Source of the DNA: Deinococcus apachensis DSM 19763
Lineage (GTDB): Bacteria > Deinococcota > Deinococci > Deinococcales > Deinococcaceae
Length of the DNA: 64,000 nt
NCBI RefSeq assembly: GCF_000381345.1
Contig: NZ_KB906398.1
Coordinates: 822,378-886,377 of the forward strand
Reading direction: 5' to 3'
Under the pieces are notes generated by a model. That model was not told the DNA's origin. It ran no database searches and saw nothing but the letters and a program-made list of their open reading frames with translations. The position numbers and the translations under genes were made by a program. Each line of letters begins with the position of its first letter. Position 1 is the stretch's first letter. This document shows, in pieces, positions 11,993-27,688 of the stretch.

Positions 11993-13849
11993 TCAAGGGA
12001 GCTGCGCGTACAGGTCCACCCGGCCGCCGGGGCGCACATCGTCGCGGGCGGCGATGGCGACGGTGGCGCTGGGCCCCGTGCGGCTGCTGAGCTGGGTGAT
12101 CAGGTCCACGAACTCGTTCACGTCGAGCCCCTGGTTGGTGATGTACTCCCCGGGCACCCCCCGGGTGGTGAGATCCACGACCGCGTCCTGCACCAGGTCC
12201 TGAATCTGGCCCTGGAGGGCGCGGGTGTCGCCGCCCAATGTGACGGTGGCACGGCGGATGGGCTGGCCGCCCCGGTACAGCACAGTGTTGGGCCGGGCGT
12301 CGCAGGTCAGGTCGACCGGAAAGCCCACAGCCGTGTTGTTCGCCGCCCGGCATTGGACGAAGGTGCTCGCGTTCAGGCCGCGCAGCTTGGTTTCCAGGGC
12401 CGAGCGGGCAGAGGGGCTGAGCCGGGCGGCGGGACTCCCCTTCGCGCCCCGATTGCTCGCGGCGGCAGCGGCGTTTTGCAGGAAGCCGTCAAGATTCCGC
12501 ACGCTGGGCACGACCCCGGCGTACACCAGGTCGTTCTTCGGAAAGGCGAGGTCCGCGCTGCGGCTGGCGCTGAGTTCGTTGCGGGTGCTGGAATACTCGT
12601 CCTGGAGCTTGCCCAGACTGGCACGGGTGGAGGCGAGGTCGCGGGCCAGCGCCTCGTTCGCGGCGCGCAGGTCGGCCTGCTGGGACCGCAGGGTCGCCAG
12701 GTCGGCCCTGATCCGGTCGCGCTCGGCGGCAATGGCGGCGCGCTCCCGGGCGGCGGCGTCGCGGGCTTGGAAGGCCGCGTCGCGGGCGCGAGTGGCGGCG
12801 TCCCGCTGCTGGGCCACGGCGTCCCGCTCCTGCGTTGCCGCGTCACGCGCCTGCGCGGCGGTGTCTCGTTGCCGGATGGCGGCGTCGCGGGCCTGGTTGG
12901 CCGCGTCCCGTTCCCCAGCAGCGGCGTCGCGCTCGGCGATCAGGCTGGCGCGCTCGGCGGTTAGCCGGTCCCGCTCCTTCTGGGCGGCGAGACGCTGGGC
13001 CTCGGCGTGGGTGGCGGCGGCCACGGCGGCGTCGCGGGCCTTGCGGGCGACGTCGCGTTCCCCCGCCAACTGATTGCGCTCGGCCTCGATCCCCTGGCGG
13101 GATGCCTCTAAGGCGCGCACCTGGGTGTCAAGCTTGGCCGCGCGGGCCTGGGCCTGCTCGGCGCGCGTCTGGGCCACCTGGGCCCGGGTCTGGGCCTGGG
13201 TGACCTGGGCCTCCGCCTGGGCGGCGCGGGCGTCCAGCGTCTCCACCTGCTTCCCGAGCGTCTGCACCCGGGCGTCCAGTTCCCGGGCGCGGTCCCGGCT
13301 GGCGGCCAGGCGGGCGCGGCTCTGTTCAGCGCGGGCCTCCAGCGTCTCGCGCAGCCGGGTCAGTTCGGTCACGCGGGTCTGGAGGGCCTGTGCCTGCGCC
13401 TGGGCGGCCTCACGCTGGGCCTGGGCCGCGGCTCGCCCCTCCCGCGCGGCCTGCAACTGAGCGTTCGCCTGCGTGAGGCTCGCCTGCGCCGCCTCGCGCT
13501 CCCGGCGCAGCGCTTGGGCCTCCTGGCGGGCGGTGTCACGCTCACGCTGCGCGGCCCGGAGGTCACCCTGCACTCCCCGGACCTCCTCGCGCAGCGCGTT
13601 GATCTGCGGCCGGAGCTGGTCCGCCTGCGCAATGGTGTTCACCGCCGAGCGGTTCAGCAGCAGGAAGGCCGCCAGGCTCGCCGCGCTGATGCCCATTCCG
13701 GCGAGCACGGCGACGATGAGCGCCGTCGTCTTGGGCCGCAGCCCGAACCAGCGCAGGTGTTTGCGGCCCACCTTCTTGGCGATGGTGTCGGCGGCGTAGG
13801 CGACCACCCCGGAGAGGAGGATCACGAAGGGCAGAAAAAGCCACAGCAC
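11993..13849 (-). CDS. DUF3084 domain-containing coiled-coil membrane protein
   Basis: 618 aa. Two transmembrane segments at the N-terminus ([17 protein letters not shown] and about residues 44-67), then a very long coiled coil (about 75-410) dominated by Ala, Arg, Gln and Glu with repeated units such as [20 protein letters not shown], then a globular DUF3084 C-terminal domain from about 430. Likely anchored in the inner membrane with a long helical domain. GTG start. It follows lptB by 13 nt on the same strand, which hints at an envelope-related role (inference). The repetitive coiled-coil codons make this stretch prone to length variation. Confidence 0.85.
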   Translation of the reverse strand: MLWLFLPFVILLSGVVAYAADTIAKKVGRKHLRWFGLRPKTTALIVAVLAGMGISAASLAAFLLLNRSAVNTIAQADQLRPQINALREEVRGVQGDLRAAQRERDTARQEAQALRREREAAQASLTQANAQLQAAREGRAAAQAQREAAQAQAQALQTRVTELTRLRETLEARAEQSRARLAASRDRARELDARVQTLGKQVETLDARAAQAEAQVTQAQTRAQVAQTRAEQAQARAAKLDTQVRALEASRQGIEAERNQLAGERDVARKARDAAVAAATHAEAQRLAAQKERDRLTAERASLIAERDAAAGERDAANQARDAAIRQRDTAAQARDAATQERDAVAQQRDAATRARDAAFQARDAAARERAAIAAERDRIRADLATLRSQQADLRAANEALARDLASTRASLGKLQDEYSSTRNELSASRSADLAFPKNDLVYAGVVPSVRNLDGFLQNAAAAASNRGAKGSPAARLSPSARSALETKLRGLNASTFVQCRAANNTAVGFPVDLTCDARPNTVLYRGGQPIRRATVTLGGDTRALQGQIQDLVQDAVVDLTTRGVPGEYITNQGLDVNEFVDLITQLSSRTGPSATVAIAARDDVRPGGRVDLYAQLP

Positions 13850-13862
13850 GAGCCTTCTCCCC

Positions 13863-14633
13863 TTACAGCTCGAAGTCGTCGCCCAGGTAGTGGCGACGGG
13901 CGTCCTCGTCGGCCGCGAACTCGTCCGGCGTGCCCTGGAACTTCAGCTCGCCGTCGAACATCAGGTACACCCGGTCGGTCAGGGCGATGGTCTCGCGCAC
14001 GTTGTGGTCGGTGATGAAGACCCCGATTCCCCGGCGGTCACGCAGGTCGCGGATCAGGCGCTGAATCTCGCGGATGCTCTTGGGGTCCACGCCTGTAAAC
14101 GGCTCGTCGAGCAGCAGGTAGTCGGGATCGGTGGTAAGCGCGCGGGCGAGTTCCAGCCGCCGCCGCTCCCCGCCCGAGAGCTGGTAGGCATAGGAGTTCG
14201 CCAGATGCGTCAGCCCGAACTCGGCGAGCAGCGAATCGGCCCGGGCCTCCTGCTCGGCGCGGGGCAGATGCTGGTATTCGAGAATGGCGAGCAGGTTGTC
14301 GCGGGCGCTCAGCTTGCGAAAGGCGCTGGGCTCCTGCGGCAGGTAGCCCAGGCCCAGCCGCGCCCGCTCGTGCATGGGGAGCCGGGTCACGTCGCGCTCC
14401 CCGATGCAGATGCTGCCCCCGCCGGGGCGGATGAAGCCCACCAGCATGTAGAAGGTGGTCGTCTTCCCCGCCCCGTTCGGCCCGAAGAGCGCCACGATCT
14501 CGCCCGGCCGCACCCTGAAGTCCACCCCGCGCACGACCTGCCGCCGACCGTACGTCTTGCGAAGGCCCTGTGCCGTGAGTTCGGGACGCGCGGTGACGAC
14601 TGGGACGGTGGGGAAGGCGGCGGGGGCGGTCAC
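13863..14633 (-). CDS. lptB: LPS export-type ABC transporter ATP-binding protein (LptB-like)
   Basis: ABC ATPase of 256 aa with Walker A ([10 protein letters not shown]), signature [15 protein letters not shown], Walker B ([13 protein letters not shown]) and the H-loop ITDHN. The region [16 protein letters not shown] is typical of LptB, which powers lipopolysaccharide or lipid export with LptF/LptG. Those partners are not in the window. Deinococcus has an outer layer but no classical LPS, so the cargo is uncertain. GTG at 14633 chosen because TACGCT stands 7 nt upstream, implying a leaderless mRNA, and because the residues further upstream look non-coding. Heads a two-gene unit with the DUF3084 gene. 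Confidence 0.88.
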   Translation of the reverse strand: MTAPAAFPTVPVVTARPELTAQGLRKTYGRRQVVRGVDFRVRPGEIVALFGPNGAGKTTTFYMLVGFIRPGGGSICIGERDVTRLPMHERARLGLGYLPQEPSAFRKLSARDNLLAILEYQHLPRAEQEARADSLLAEFGLTHLANSYAYQLSGGERRRLELARALTTDPDYLLLDEPFTGVDPKSIREIQRLIRDLRDRRGIGVFITDHNVRETIALTDRVYLMFDGELKFQGTPDEFAADEDARRHYLGDDFEL

Positions 14634-14640
14634 GTCAGCG

Positions 14641-14646
14641 AGCGTA
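14641..14646 (-). promoter_or_regulatory. -10 element TACGCT (leaderless) of lptB-DUF3084
   Basis: TACGCT followed by 7 nt and then the GTG start on the minus strand; no Shine-Dalgarno sequence. Confidence 0.5.
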
Positions 14647-14762
14647 GCACGGGGGTGCCAGCCCCAGCCGTGAGGGTGGGAACGAAGGGTCGGCGGGCCG
14701 GAGGGCGCAGTCCGGGTCAGGCTCCGGCCCTGATCCAGCCATGGGTCTGCCCCTCCCCGCCT

Positions 14763-14768
14763 TACACT
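14763..14768 (+). promoter_or_regulatory. -10 element TACACT (leaderless) of deoB
   Basis: TACACT, 6 nt, then the deoB ATG; no Shine-Dalgarno sequence. Divergent from the lptB promoter about 120 nt away. Confidence 0.5.
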
Positions 14769-14774
14769 GACCCC

Positions 14775-16581
<1,807 letters not shown>

Positions 16582-16582
<1 letters not shown>

Positions 16583-16604
16583 GCGTTCAGCCATCAGCGT
16601 TCAG
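16582..16604 (+). repeat. Short direct repeat AGCGTTCAG in the gap before hisD
   Basis: AGCGTTCAG occurs at 16582-16590 and again at 16596-16604, separated by CCATC. Runs of this TTCAGCCATCAGC type recur between genes in many GC-rich bacteria; function unknown. Confidence 0.3.
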
Positions 16605-16660
16605 CAGGCTGCCTTGCACTTCCGCCCTCTTCCCAAGCTGACCGCTTCCCGGAGACCCCC

Positions 16661-18040
<1,380 letters not shown>

Positions 18041-18079
18041 GGGAACTGAGCTTCTCTGGCCCGATGGTCGAAACAGGTA

Positions 18080-18108
18080 AGGGGGAAAGGCCCGTTAGCC
18101 TTCCCCCT
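18080..18108. terminator. Bidirectional hairpin between hisD and a lipoprotein gene
   Basis: AGGGGGAA(A)GGC and GCCTTCCCCCT form a stem with one bulge between two convergent genes. T-tracts are weak on both sides, so it may work as a shared terminator or as an mRNA-end stabiliser. Confidence 0.42.
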
Positions 18109-18122
18109 GTCCTGCCCTCCGT

Positions 18123-18590
<468 letters not shown>

Positions 18591-18617
18591 GGCGAAACCT
18601 CCTCGGGAATGTGCCCC

Positions 18618-18646
18618 ACGCTACCGAGTGTGGCGGGCGGGGGCAA
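18618..18646 (-). promoter_or_regulatory. Promoter of the lipoprotein gene
   Basis: Minus strand TTGCCC (18641-18646), 17-nt spacer, TAGCGT (18618-18623). The start would be about 20 nt before the ATG. Confidence 0.48.
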
Positions 18647-18739
18647 CCCGGCAACCCTTCCCGCTGGGCTCACGGGAAGCTCATGCGGGGGACCAGGGAC
18701 TGCGGACACCTGACGCGGCCTTTATTTCCTGGGGGCGGC

Positions 18740-18745
18740 TATAGT
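18740..18745 (+). promoter_or_regulatory. -10 element TATAGT (leaderless) of the methyltransferase-gpsA unit
   Basis: TATAGT, 7 nt, then ATG at 18753. It argues against a GTG start at 18744, which would fall inside the -10 element. Confidence 0.5.
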
Positions 18746-18752
18746 GGCGGCG

Positions 18753-19508
18753 ATGCAAAAACCTCCCTTCACCGCCCTTGCCGCTGTCTACGACGCGATC
18801 ATGGCGGACGTGGAGTACGACCACTGGGCGGACTTCGTGCTGACGTACGCCCGCGACGGGGGGCTGGAGGCGGAGACGGCGCTCGACCTCGCCTGTGGCA
18901 CCGGCGCGTTTACCCGCGAACTGCACGGGTCGGGCCTGCGCGTCCACGGGCTGGACGGCAGCGCCGAGATGCTGGAGGTGGCGCGCGAACGCCTGCCTGC
19001 CGACGTGGCCCTGAGCGTGGGTGACCTGCGGACCTTCGACCTGAATGAAGTCTTCGACCTCGTGACCTGCGTATTCGACAGCCTGAACAACCTGCTGACG
19101 CCGGGCGAGCTGGGGGCGGCTTTGGAACGGGCGCACGCGCACCTGCGGCCTGGCGGCCTGCTCGCCTGCGACCTCAACACCCGGCTGGGCGTGCGGGAAC
19201 TGTGGGAGGGGAGCAGCATCGAGGGACTGGCTCATCTGCCGGATGGCCGCGAGGTGCATTACCACTGGTCGCACCACTACGACCCTGGCGAAGAGGTCGG
19301 CGTGGTGCAGGCCTTCTGCCGGGTGGAGGACGGCGAGGGCGGGCTGGACGAATTTGTGGAGGAACACCGCGAGCGCGGCTACGACCCGGCGGACCTCGAA
19401 CCGCTGCTTGCGGGGGCCGGGTTCTCGCGCTGGGAGATCGTGGAGTACCCGGATTACGCGCCTCCTTCGGAGGACACGGCGCGGGTGTGGGTGTTCGCGT
19501 GGGCCTGA
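18753..19508 (+). CDS. Class I SAM-dependent methyltransferase
   Basis: 251 aa. Rossmann-like SAM-binding motif I is [15 protein letters not shown] near residue 45, followed by the acidic motif II loop ([11 protein letters not shown]) and motif III/IV ([19 protein letters not shown]), which places it with the UbiE/DUF-type small-molecule methyltransferases. Substrate unknown. ATG at 18753 fits the leaderless promoter. The last 10 nt overlap gpsA, so the two genes are co-translated, with no obvious metabolic link. Confidence 0.87.
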   Translation: MQKPPFTALAAVYDAIMADVEYDHWADFVLTYARDGGLEAETALDLACGTGAFTRELHGSGLRVHGLDGSAEMLEVARERLPADVALSVGDLRTFDLNEVFDLVTCVFDSLNNLLTPGELGAALERAHAHLRPGGLLACDLNTRLGVRELWEGSSIEGLAHLPDGREVHYHWSHHYDPGEEVGVVQAFCRVEDGEGGLDEFVEEHRERGYDPADLEPLLAGAGFSRWEIVEYPDYAPPSEDTARVWVFAWA

Positions 19509-20470
19509 AGGTTCCGGTGCTGGGCGCGGGGGGCTGGGGCACGGCGCTGGCGGTCGCGGCGACGCGGGCGGGTCACCCGGCGACGCTTTGGGCACGGCGC
19601 CCCGACTTCGCGGCCCGGTTGAGCGAGGAGCGCGAGAACCGCGAATACCTGCCGGGCGTCGTGCTGCCGGATGGGGTGGAGGTGACCCCGGACCTGGGGC
19701 GGGCGGTGGATGGCTCGGACTTCGCGCTCGTCGTTGTGCCCAGCGTCGGTGTGCCGGACCTGCTGGCCGAGCTGCCGCGCGACCTCGGCGTGGTGCTGTG
19801 CGCCAAGGGCCTCGCGCCCGACGGGGGACGGCTGACTGACCTGGCGCGGGCGCTGGGCTTCACCCGGGTTGCAGTTCTAAGTGGCCCCAACCACGCCGAG
19901 GAGGTCGGCCGGGGCCTGCCCGCCGCGACGGTGGTGGCGAGTGCCGACCCGGCGCTGGCCGAGACGGTCCAGACTGCCCTCGTCTCCCCTGCCCTGCGCG
20001 TCTACACCAGCCGCGATGAGGTCGGCGTGGAACTCGGCGGCGTGCTCAAAAACGTCATGGCCCTCGCGGCGGGGCTGGGCGACGGCCTGCGCCTGGGCGA
20101 CAACGCCAAGGCGGCCCTGATCACCCGGGGCCTGCGCGAGATGAGCCGTTATCTGGTTTCGCAGGGCGCCCACGAGGACACCGTGTATGGCCTGAGTGGG
20201 CTGGGCGACCTCGTGGCGACCGCGACCAGCCGCCACAGCCGCAACCGCGCGGCGGGCGAGGCCATCGCCCGGGGCGAGAACCCAGCACAGGGCGGGAAAG
20301 TGGTGGAAGGGCTGCGGACCGCTGGCCTCCTTGAAGTCTGGGCCACCGCCCATGGGCACGACCTTCCCATCGTGCGGGCGGTGGCGCGGGTGGCAAATGG
20401 CGAGTGGACCCCGGACGTGGGCATCGCCAGCCTGATGGGCCGGAACGCCAAGCCGGAGCTGGAGGGCTAA
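19499..20470 (+). CDS. gpsA: Glycerol-3-phosphate dehydrogenase [NAD(P)+]
   Basis: GpsA, 323 aa, near the usual length: reduces dihydroxyacetone phosphate to sn-glycerol-3-phosphate for phospholipid synthesis. NAD-binding motif [14 protein letters not shown] at the N-terminus, [15 protein letters not shown] near 125, catalytic Lys region [15 protein letters not shown] near 180, and [14 protein letters not shown] near 240. The GTG at 19499 overlaps the methyltransferase stop by 10 nt. It puts the start directly before the nucleotide-binding strand; the open frame further upstream is a shadow of the methyltransferase. Confidence 0.94.
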   Translation: MGLKVPVLGAGGWGTALAVAATRAGHPATLWARRPDFAARLSEERENREYLPGVVLPDGVEVTPDLGRAVDGSDFALVVVPSVGVPDLLAELPRDLGVVLCAKGLAPDGGRLTDLARALGFTRVAVLSGPNHAEEVGRGLPAATVVASADPALAETVQTALVSPALRVYTSRDEVGVELGGVLKNVMALAAGLGDGLRLGDNAKAALITRGLREMSRYLVSQGAHEDTVYGLSGLGDLVATATSRHSRNRAAGEAIARGENPAQGGKVVEGLRTAGLLEVWATAHGHDLPIVRAVARVANGEWTPDVGIASLMGRNAKPELEG

Positions 20471-20549
20471 GGAGTCTAGGTTGATCGGGCCAGAGGGCTG
20501 GGCAACCCTGACGCTCACCTGAGGGTCGGCTGCTATACGAAGGGTGAAT

Positions 20550-20777
20550 ATGGACACTTTCGAGACTCGAGCCCTGCAACTCGCCATCGACCTGACCCAG
20601 AACAACACCTACGAGGGCAAGATGGGCCAGGGCTACGTCGAGGCCCGCGCCGCCGATATCCGCCGCACCTACAACATCCTGTGCGGCCTTGACCCCGACC
20701 ATCGACCTGCCGCGCCTGCTCCCCGGGCGTCCGGCAGGCGCAAGGCGGCGGTCCCCAGCGCTTCGGCGGAACTGTAA
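20550..20777 (+). CDS. Small conserved-looking hypothetical protein
   Basis: 75 aa. The first 50 residues (TFETRALQLAIDLTQNNTYE ... AADIRRTYNILCGLD) look like a compact helical domain. The last 25 are rich in Ala, Pro and Arg and probably disordered. A TATACG element lies 10 nt before the ATG, and AAGGG could be a weak ribosome-binding site; GTG at 20544 is an alternative start. Just upstream of the HD-domain gene on the same strand (20 nt gap). Confidence 0.6.
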   Translation: MDTFETRALQLAIDLTQNNTYEGKMGQGYVEARAADIRRTYNILCGLDPDHRPAAPAPRASGRRKAAVPSASAEL

Positions 20778-20797
20778 TTTCCCCTTCTGGCGCCGGG

Positions 20798-21367
20798 ATG
20801 AAGCAGGGCGAAGAACTGCTGGCCCCTGCCGAGGCGTTCGCCCTCCCCTTCTACGCCCAGCCCCACCGCGCCTATCACAATGCCGACCACGTGCGGGCCG
20901 TCCTCCACGCCCTCGACGCGCGCGGCCTGCTCACCCCGGCGCTTGCCCTCGCCGCCTGGGGCCACGACCTCGTGTACGACCCGCGAGCGTCCGACAACGA
21001 GGAGCGGAGCGCGAAGGTATTCGGGGAGTGGCTGCGGGAACAGGACCTTTCTCCAGAACTGGGGGAGGAGGTGCGCCGCCTCATCCTCGCCACCCGTCAC
21101 GATGCCCCTCCGACGACACGGGACGAGGCCCTGCTGGTGGACGCCGATCTGAGCATTCTGGGTGCTGATTCCCGGATGTTCGCTGCTTACGACTCCGCTA
21201 TCCGCCAGGAATACGCGTTCGTGCCCGAGGAGGCGTACCGGGCTGGACGGGCACGCGTCCTCCAGAGTTTCCTCGACCGCGAGCGCATCTTCACTACTCC
21301 CGAGTTCGCGGGGCTGGAGGCCCAAGCCCGGGTCAACCTCGCCTCTGCCCTCGAACGGCTGCAATAA
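20798..21367 (+). CDS. HD-domain protein (predicted metal-dependent phosphohydrolase)
   Basis: 189 aa. HD-type metal ligands are visible: AYHNADHV near residue 28, WGHDLVYD near 55, and VDADL near 115. This arrangement matches the predicted metal-dependent HD superfamily. Substrate unknown. ATG start without a strong ribosome-binding site, probably co-transcribed with the small gene upstream. It converges on the V-ATPase operon and shares its terminator hairpin. Confidence 0.8.
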   Translation: MKQGEELLAPAEAFALPFYAQPHRAYHNADHVRAVLHALDARGLLTPALALAAWGHDLVYDPRASDNEERSAKVFGEWLREQDLSPELGEEVRRLILATRHDAPPTTRDEALLVDADLSILGADSRMFAAYDSAIRQEYAFVPEEAYRAGRARVLQSFLDRERIFTTPEFAGLEAQARVNLASALERLQ

Positions 21368-21391
21368 GAAAACCGCCCCACAAGGAGGCGG
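21367..21391 (-). terminator. Terminator of the V-type ATP synthase operon
   Basis: Minus strand CCGCC-TCCTTGTGG-GGCGG followed by TTTTCTTA, about 20 nt after the subunit D stop. The hairpin may also serve the convergent HD gene, but the T-tract favours the minus strand. Confidence 0.75.
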
Positions 21392-21409
21392 TCTTGGGGC
21401 TTTCGGCGT

Positions 21410-22078
<669 letters not shown>

Positions 22079-22167
22079 GGGTCCACCTCCTTCGTCGGTG
22101 GGGTGAGTGGGAAGTGGCTTGGTGCCAGGGGTCTTCCCCCCGACACCTTACCACTCCCCACCGACCG

Positions 22168-25343
<3,176 letters not shown>

Positions 25344-25429
25344 CTGGTCTCCTTGAGAGGGGGAAGGGGTGCGAATGGAGGCGTCAGGACAATCCCAACC
25401 CCAACGCCTCCGCTTCTGGACTCCTCACA

Positions 25430-25756
25430 TTAAAGCTTGATGTCGAATCCGATGGTGTCCCGCACCAGCTTGCCCATGTAGGCCTTCGCGTCCACCGTGT
25501 CGGAGGCGAAGGCGTCCCGCAGGCTGGGGATGGGCAGCAGGATGGGGAGGTCCCGGCCCCGCATGATGCGGGCGGTGGCCGTCGCCGGGTCGGGGATCAG
25601 GCCGGTGTCCACCGCGACCAGGCCGTAGTTCCCCTCGGTGATGAGGCGTTCCAGGTCCCGCTCAGCGGCGGCAGGGGTGGTTTCCACGACCTCGCTGCCC
25701 GCCAGGCGGTAGCCGGTCGCGGTCTCGTGGTCGGTCAGCACGACGACCCTATGCAT
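25430..25756 (-). CDS. atpF: V-type ATP synthase subunit F
   Basis: Central-stalk subunit F, 108 aa, small Rossmann-like protein. N-terminus VVVLTDHETATGYRLAGSEV and NYGLVAVDTGLIPDP match the family. The ATG lies 8 nt inside the end of subunit C. An 86-nt gap separates it from subunit A. Confidence 0.93.
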   Translation of the reverse strand: MHRVVVLTDHETATGYRLAGSEVVETTPAAAERDLERLITEGNYGLVAVDTGLIPDPATATARIMRGRDLPILLPIPSLRDAFASDTVDAKAYMGKLVRDTIGFDIKL

Positions 25757-26729
25757 CGGCGAGTTCCCTCCTGAGTTCCTCGGCGGGGAGGTTGTAGAAC
25801 TTTCCGCGCCCGATCAGGCGCAGCTTGGCGATCTCCTGCTCCTTGCGGCGCAGGTAGTCCAACACGATGCCCGCACCCAGCGCGTCACTCATAGCGACGT
25901 TGCGCGAGGCCTCGTCGAGTTGACGCCGGGCGACGAGTTCGGCGCTGGCGAGGTCCGGCGCCTCCAGGATGGCCTGAAGGTAGGGGTCGCCGAGGGTGTT
26001 GTCGCCCCCCGCGACGCGCAGGAAGTCGGCCTCAGTCACGTCCCGCCCGCCGGGGATGAAGTAGCGGGAGGAAGGCGTTCCGCCGCGCAGTTGCAGCGCG
26101 ATCAGGACGTTCCGCACGTCGATCTCCCGGGTGAAGTAACGGCGCACGTTCACGCCGCGCACGCCCGCGAGGACCGTGCGGTAGTACCCCTGGTCGAGGG
26201 CGACTTCGAGGTCGAGCAGGCTGCTCGCCCCCGCGCTGACCGCCGACCGCAGCACGCCGCCGATCTTGCCGCCCGCCACCGCGAGGGTCTGGGCGAGCGA
26301 GGCCACATCCGTCGCGGTTGCCGCCGCCTGGAGCACGGGCCAGGGGATCGTCCCAGCGGGCACCAGGGCCGTGAGGATATCCTCGCTGTTCCGGCCCGCC
26401 TGAACCCCGCGCACCAGCGTCTTGGCGTTGAGCACGTCGTAGCGCAGCAGCAGGGCTTCCACCTCGCGGGCGGGCTGCCCCACCGCGATGGAGCGCAGGT
26501 GCTGGATGCTCCGCAGGTAGTTGCGGCTCAGGGCGGAGTCGAGTTCCGCTAGGCCCGCGTCCTGCGCGGTCGCGTCGCCCATATCCTCGCGCAGCGGCGT
26601 CTCCGACACCACGCGCAGGTACTCGGCGTAGTTCCCGGCCCCCGCCGCGTCGTCGATGACGCGACCGGGCAGCAGGTCGGCGCGCAGCATCCGCACGCGG
26701 CCGTTGATGTAACCGTAAGGGTTGGTCAA
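25749..26729 (-). CDS. atpC: V-type ATP synthase subunit C
   Basis: Subunit C (d-type), 326 aa, the funnel-shaped all-helical protein that seats the central stalk on the membrane ring. YGYINGRVRMLRADLLPG at the start and the tripled helical motif (e.g. EVEALLLRYDVLNAKTLVRG) fit. TTG start at 26729 with GGGGAGGGACT just before it. Overlaps subunit F by 8 nt; 11 nt after subunit E. Confidence 0.94.
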   Translation of the reverse strand: MTNPYGYINGRVRMLRADLLPGRVIDDAAGAGNYAEYLRVVSETPLREDMGDATAQDAGLAELDSALSRNYLRSIQHLRSIAVGQPAREVEALLLRYDVLNAKTLVRGVQAGRNSEDILTALVPAGTIPWPVLQAAATATDVASLAQTLAVAGGKIGGVLRSAVSAGASSLLDLEVALDQGYYRTVLAGVRGVNVRRYFTREIDVRNVLIALQLRGGTPSSRYFIPGGRDVTEADFLRVAGGDNTLGDPYLQAILEAPDLASAELVARRQLDEASRNVAMSDALGAGIVLDYLRRKEQEIAKLRLIGRGKFYNLPAEELRRELADA

Positions 26730-26740
26730 AGTCCCTCCCC

Positions 26741-27310
26741 TCAGCCGTTCAGGAGGCGCGCGACCTCCGCCGTCAAGGAGTCGCGGCCCGATTGCAGGCG
26801 GCCGAGCAGCGTGTTCTGCACGCTCGTCTTGCCGCCGCGCCCGACCAGCCGCACGCCCGTCTCGATGGCGGGGTTGGGGCGCACCTGGGCCTGGACGCCG
26901 AGCTGTGCGAGCGCCATCTGGGCGGCCGTCACCTCGTTCGGGTGAACTTCCACCACCTCGGCGTTCGGCAGGGCCGCGCTCGCCTCCTGGATCAGCCGCG
27001 CGAGAATCTGCGGGTACTGGGGGGAAGCGGGGGCGCCGCGCAGTTCGGCCTCCGCCTGCTGGAAGGCACGGGCCTGCACCTGGTCGGCTGCGCCCAGACG
27101 CTGGGCGTTCGCCTCCAGATCGGCGGCGCTGCGGGCGCGGGTCAGCCCGGCCTGGAGTTCGGCATCGAGGCTGCGCTTCTGGCTGTCGAGCAGGGCGGTC
27201 GCCCGCTCCCGCGCCGCGGCGAGGATGGCGGCCGAGCGCTCCTGCGCCTGCGCCCGGATCCGCGCGATCTCGTCGCGGGTTTCATTTTCGAGGATGTCAC
27301 CGAGGCTCAT
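26741..27310 (-). CDS. atpE: V-type ATP synthase subunit E
   Basis: Peripheral-stalk subunit E, 189 aa. The N-terminal half is a long Ala/Arg/Glu-rich helix (ETRDEIARIRAQAQERSAAI) that would pair with subunit G; the C-terminal half is globular (NAEVVEVHPNEVTAAQ). ATG directly follows the subunit K stop region (7 nt gap in genomic order). Confidence 0.92.
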   Translation of the reverse strand: MSLGDILENETRDEIARIRAQAQERSAAILAAARERATALLDSQKRSLDAELQAGLTRARSAADLEANAQRLGAADQVQARAFQQAEAELRGAPASPQYPQILARLIQEASAALPNAEVVEVHPNEVTAAQMALAQLGVQAQVRPNPAIETGVRLVGRGGKTSVQNTLLGRLQSGRDSLTAEVARLLNG

Positions 27311-27317
27311 AGGATCC

Positions 27318-27626
27318 TCAGCGCAGCAGGAAGAAGCCGACGAAGCCGAAGATCACGAGCGTTTCCGGGATGAAGAACCAGATCGCCATCTGGCCGAACT
27401 TCTCGGGACGCTCGGCAACGACGCCCGCGGCGGCGGCGCCGATGGGGCCCTGCGCCAGGCCAGTGCCCACGGCGCCCAGACCCAGCGCGAGGCCCGCGCC
27501 GATGGCGCGCAGGCCAGCGGCGTTGGCGTCACCGGTGGCGGCGCCAGCGGCGGCTTCCTGGGCCAGCGCGGAGCTGGCGACGGTGGCGGCGGTGAGGGCG
27601 GGCAGGTACTTGACGAGTTTCTTCAT
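27318..27626 (-). CDS. V-type ATP synthase subunit K (proteolipid, c/L ring)
   Basis: Membrane-ring subunit, 102 aa. An N-terminal signal-like segment (KYLPALTAATVASSALAQEA) precedes two transmembrane helices with the glycine pattern GAGLALGLGAVGTGLAQG and the ion-binding Glu in FFIPETLVIFGFV. Only two ring helices remain after processing, unlike the doubled eukaryotic form. ATG preceded by GGAGGAACCCC. The frame continues upstream into subunit I but that part is a shadow. Confidence 0.93.
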   Translation of the reverse strand: MKKLVKYLPALTAATVASSALAQEAAAGAATGDANAAGLRAIGAGLALGLGAVGTGLAQGPIGAAAAGVVAERPEKFGQMAIWFFIPETLVIFGFVGFFLLR

Positions 27627-27688
27627 GGGGTTCCTCCGAAAGGTGGCTGTCATAGGTGCGGGCGTCAAATGACCGTGTGAATGGGGGG

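Noticed and set aside
13890..14774. Extended N-terminus for DeoB (683 aa)
   Set aside because: The extra part is antisense to lptB; DeoB signature sequence begins exactly at 14775.
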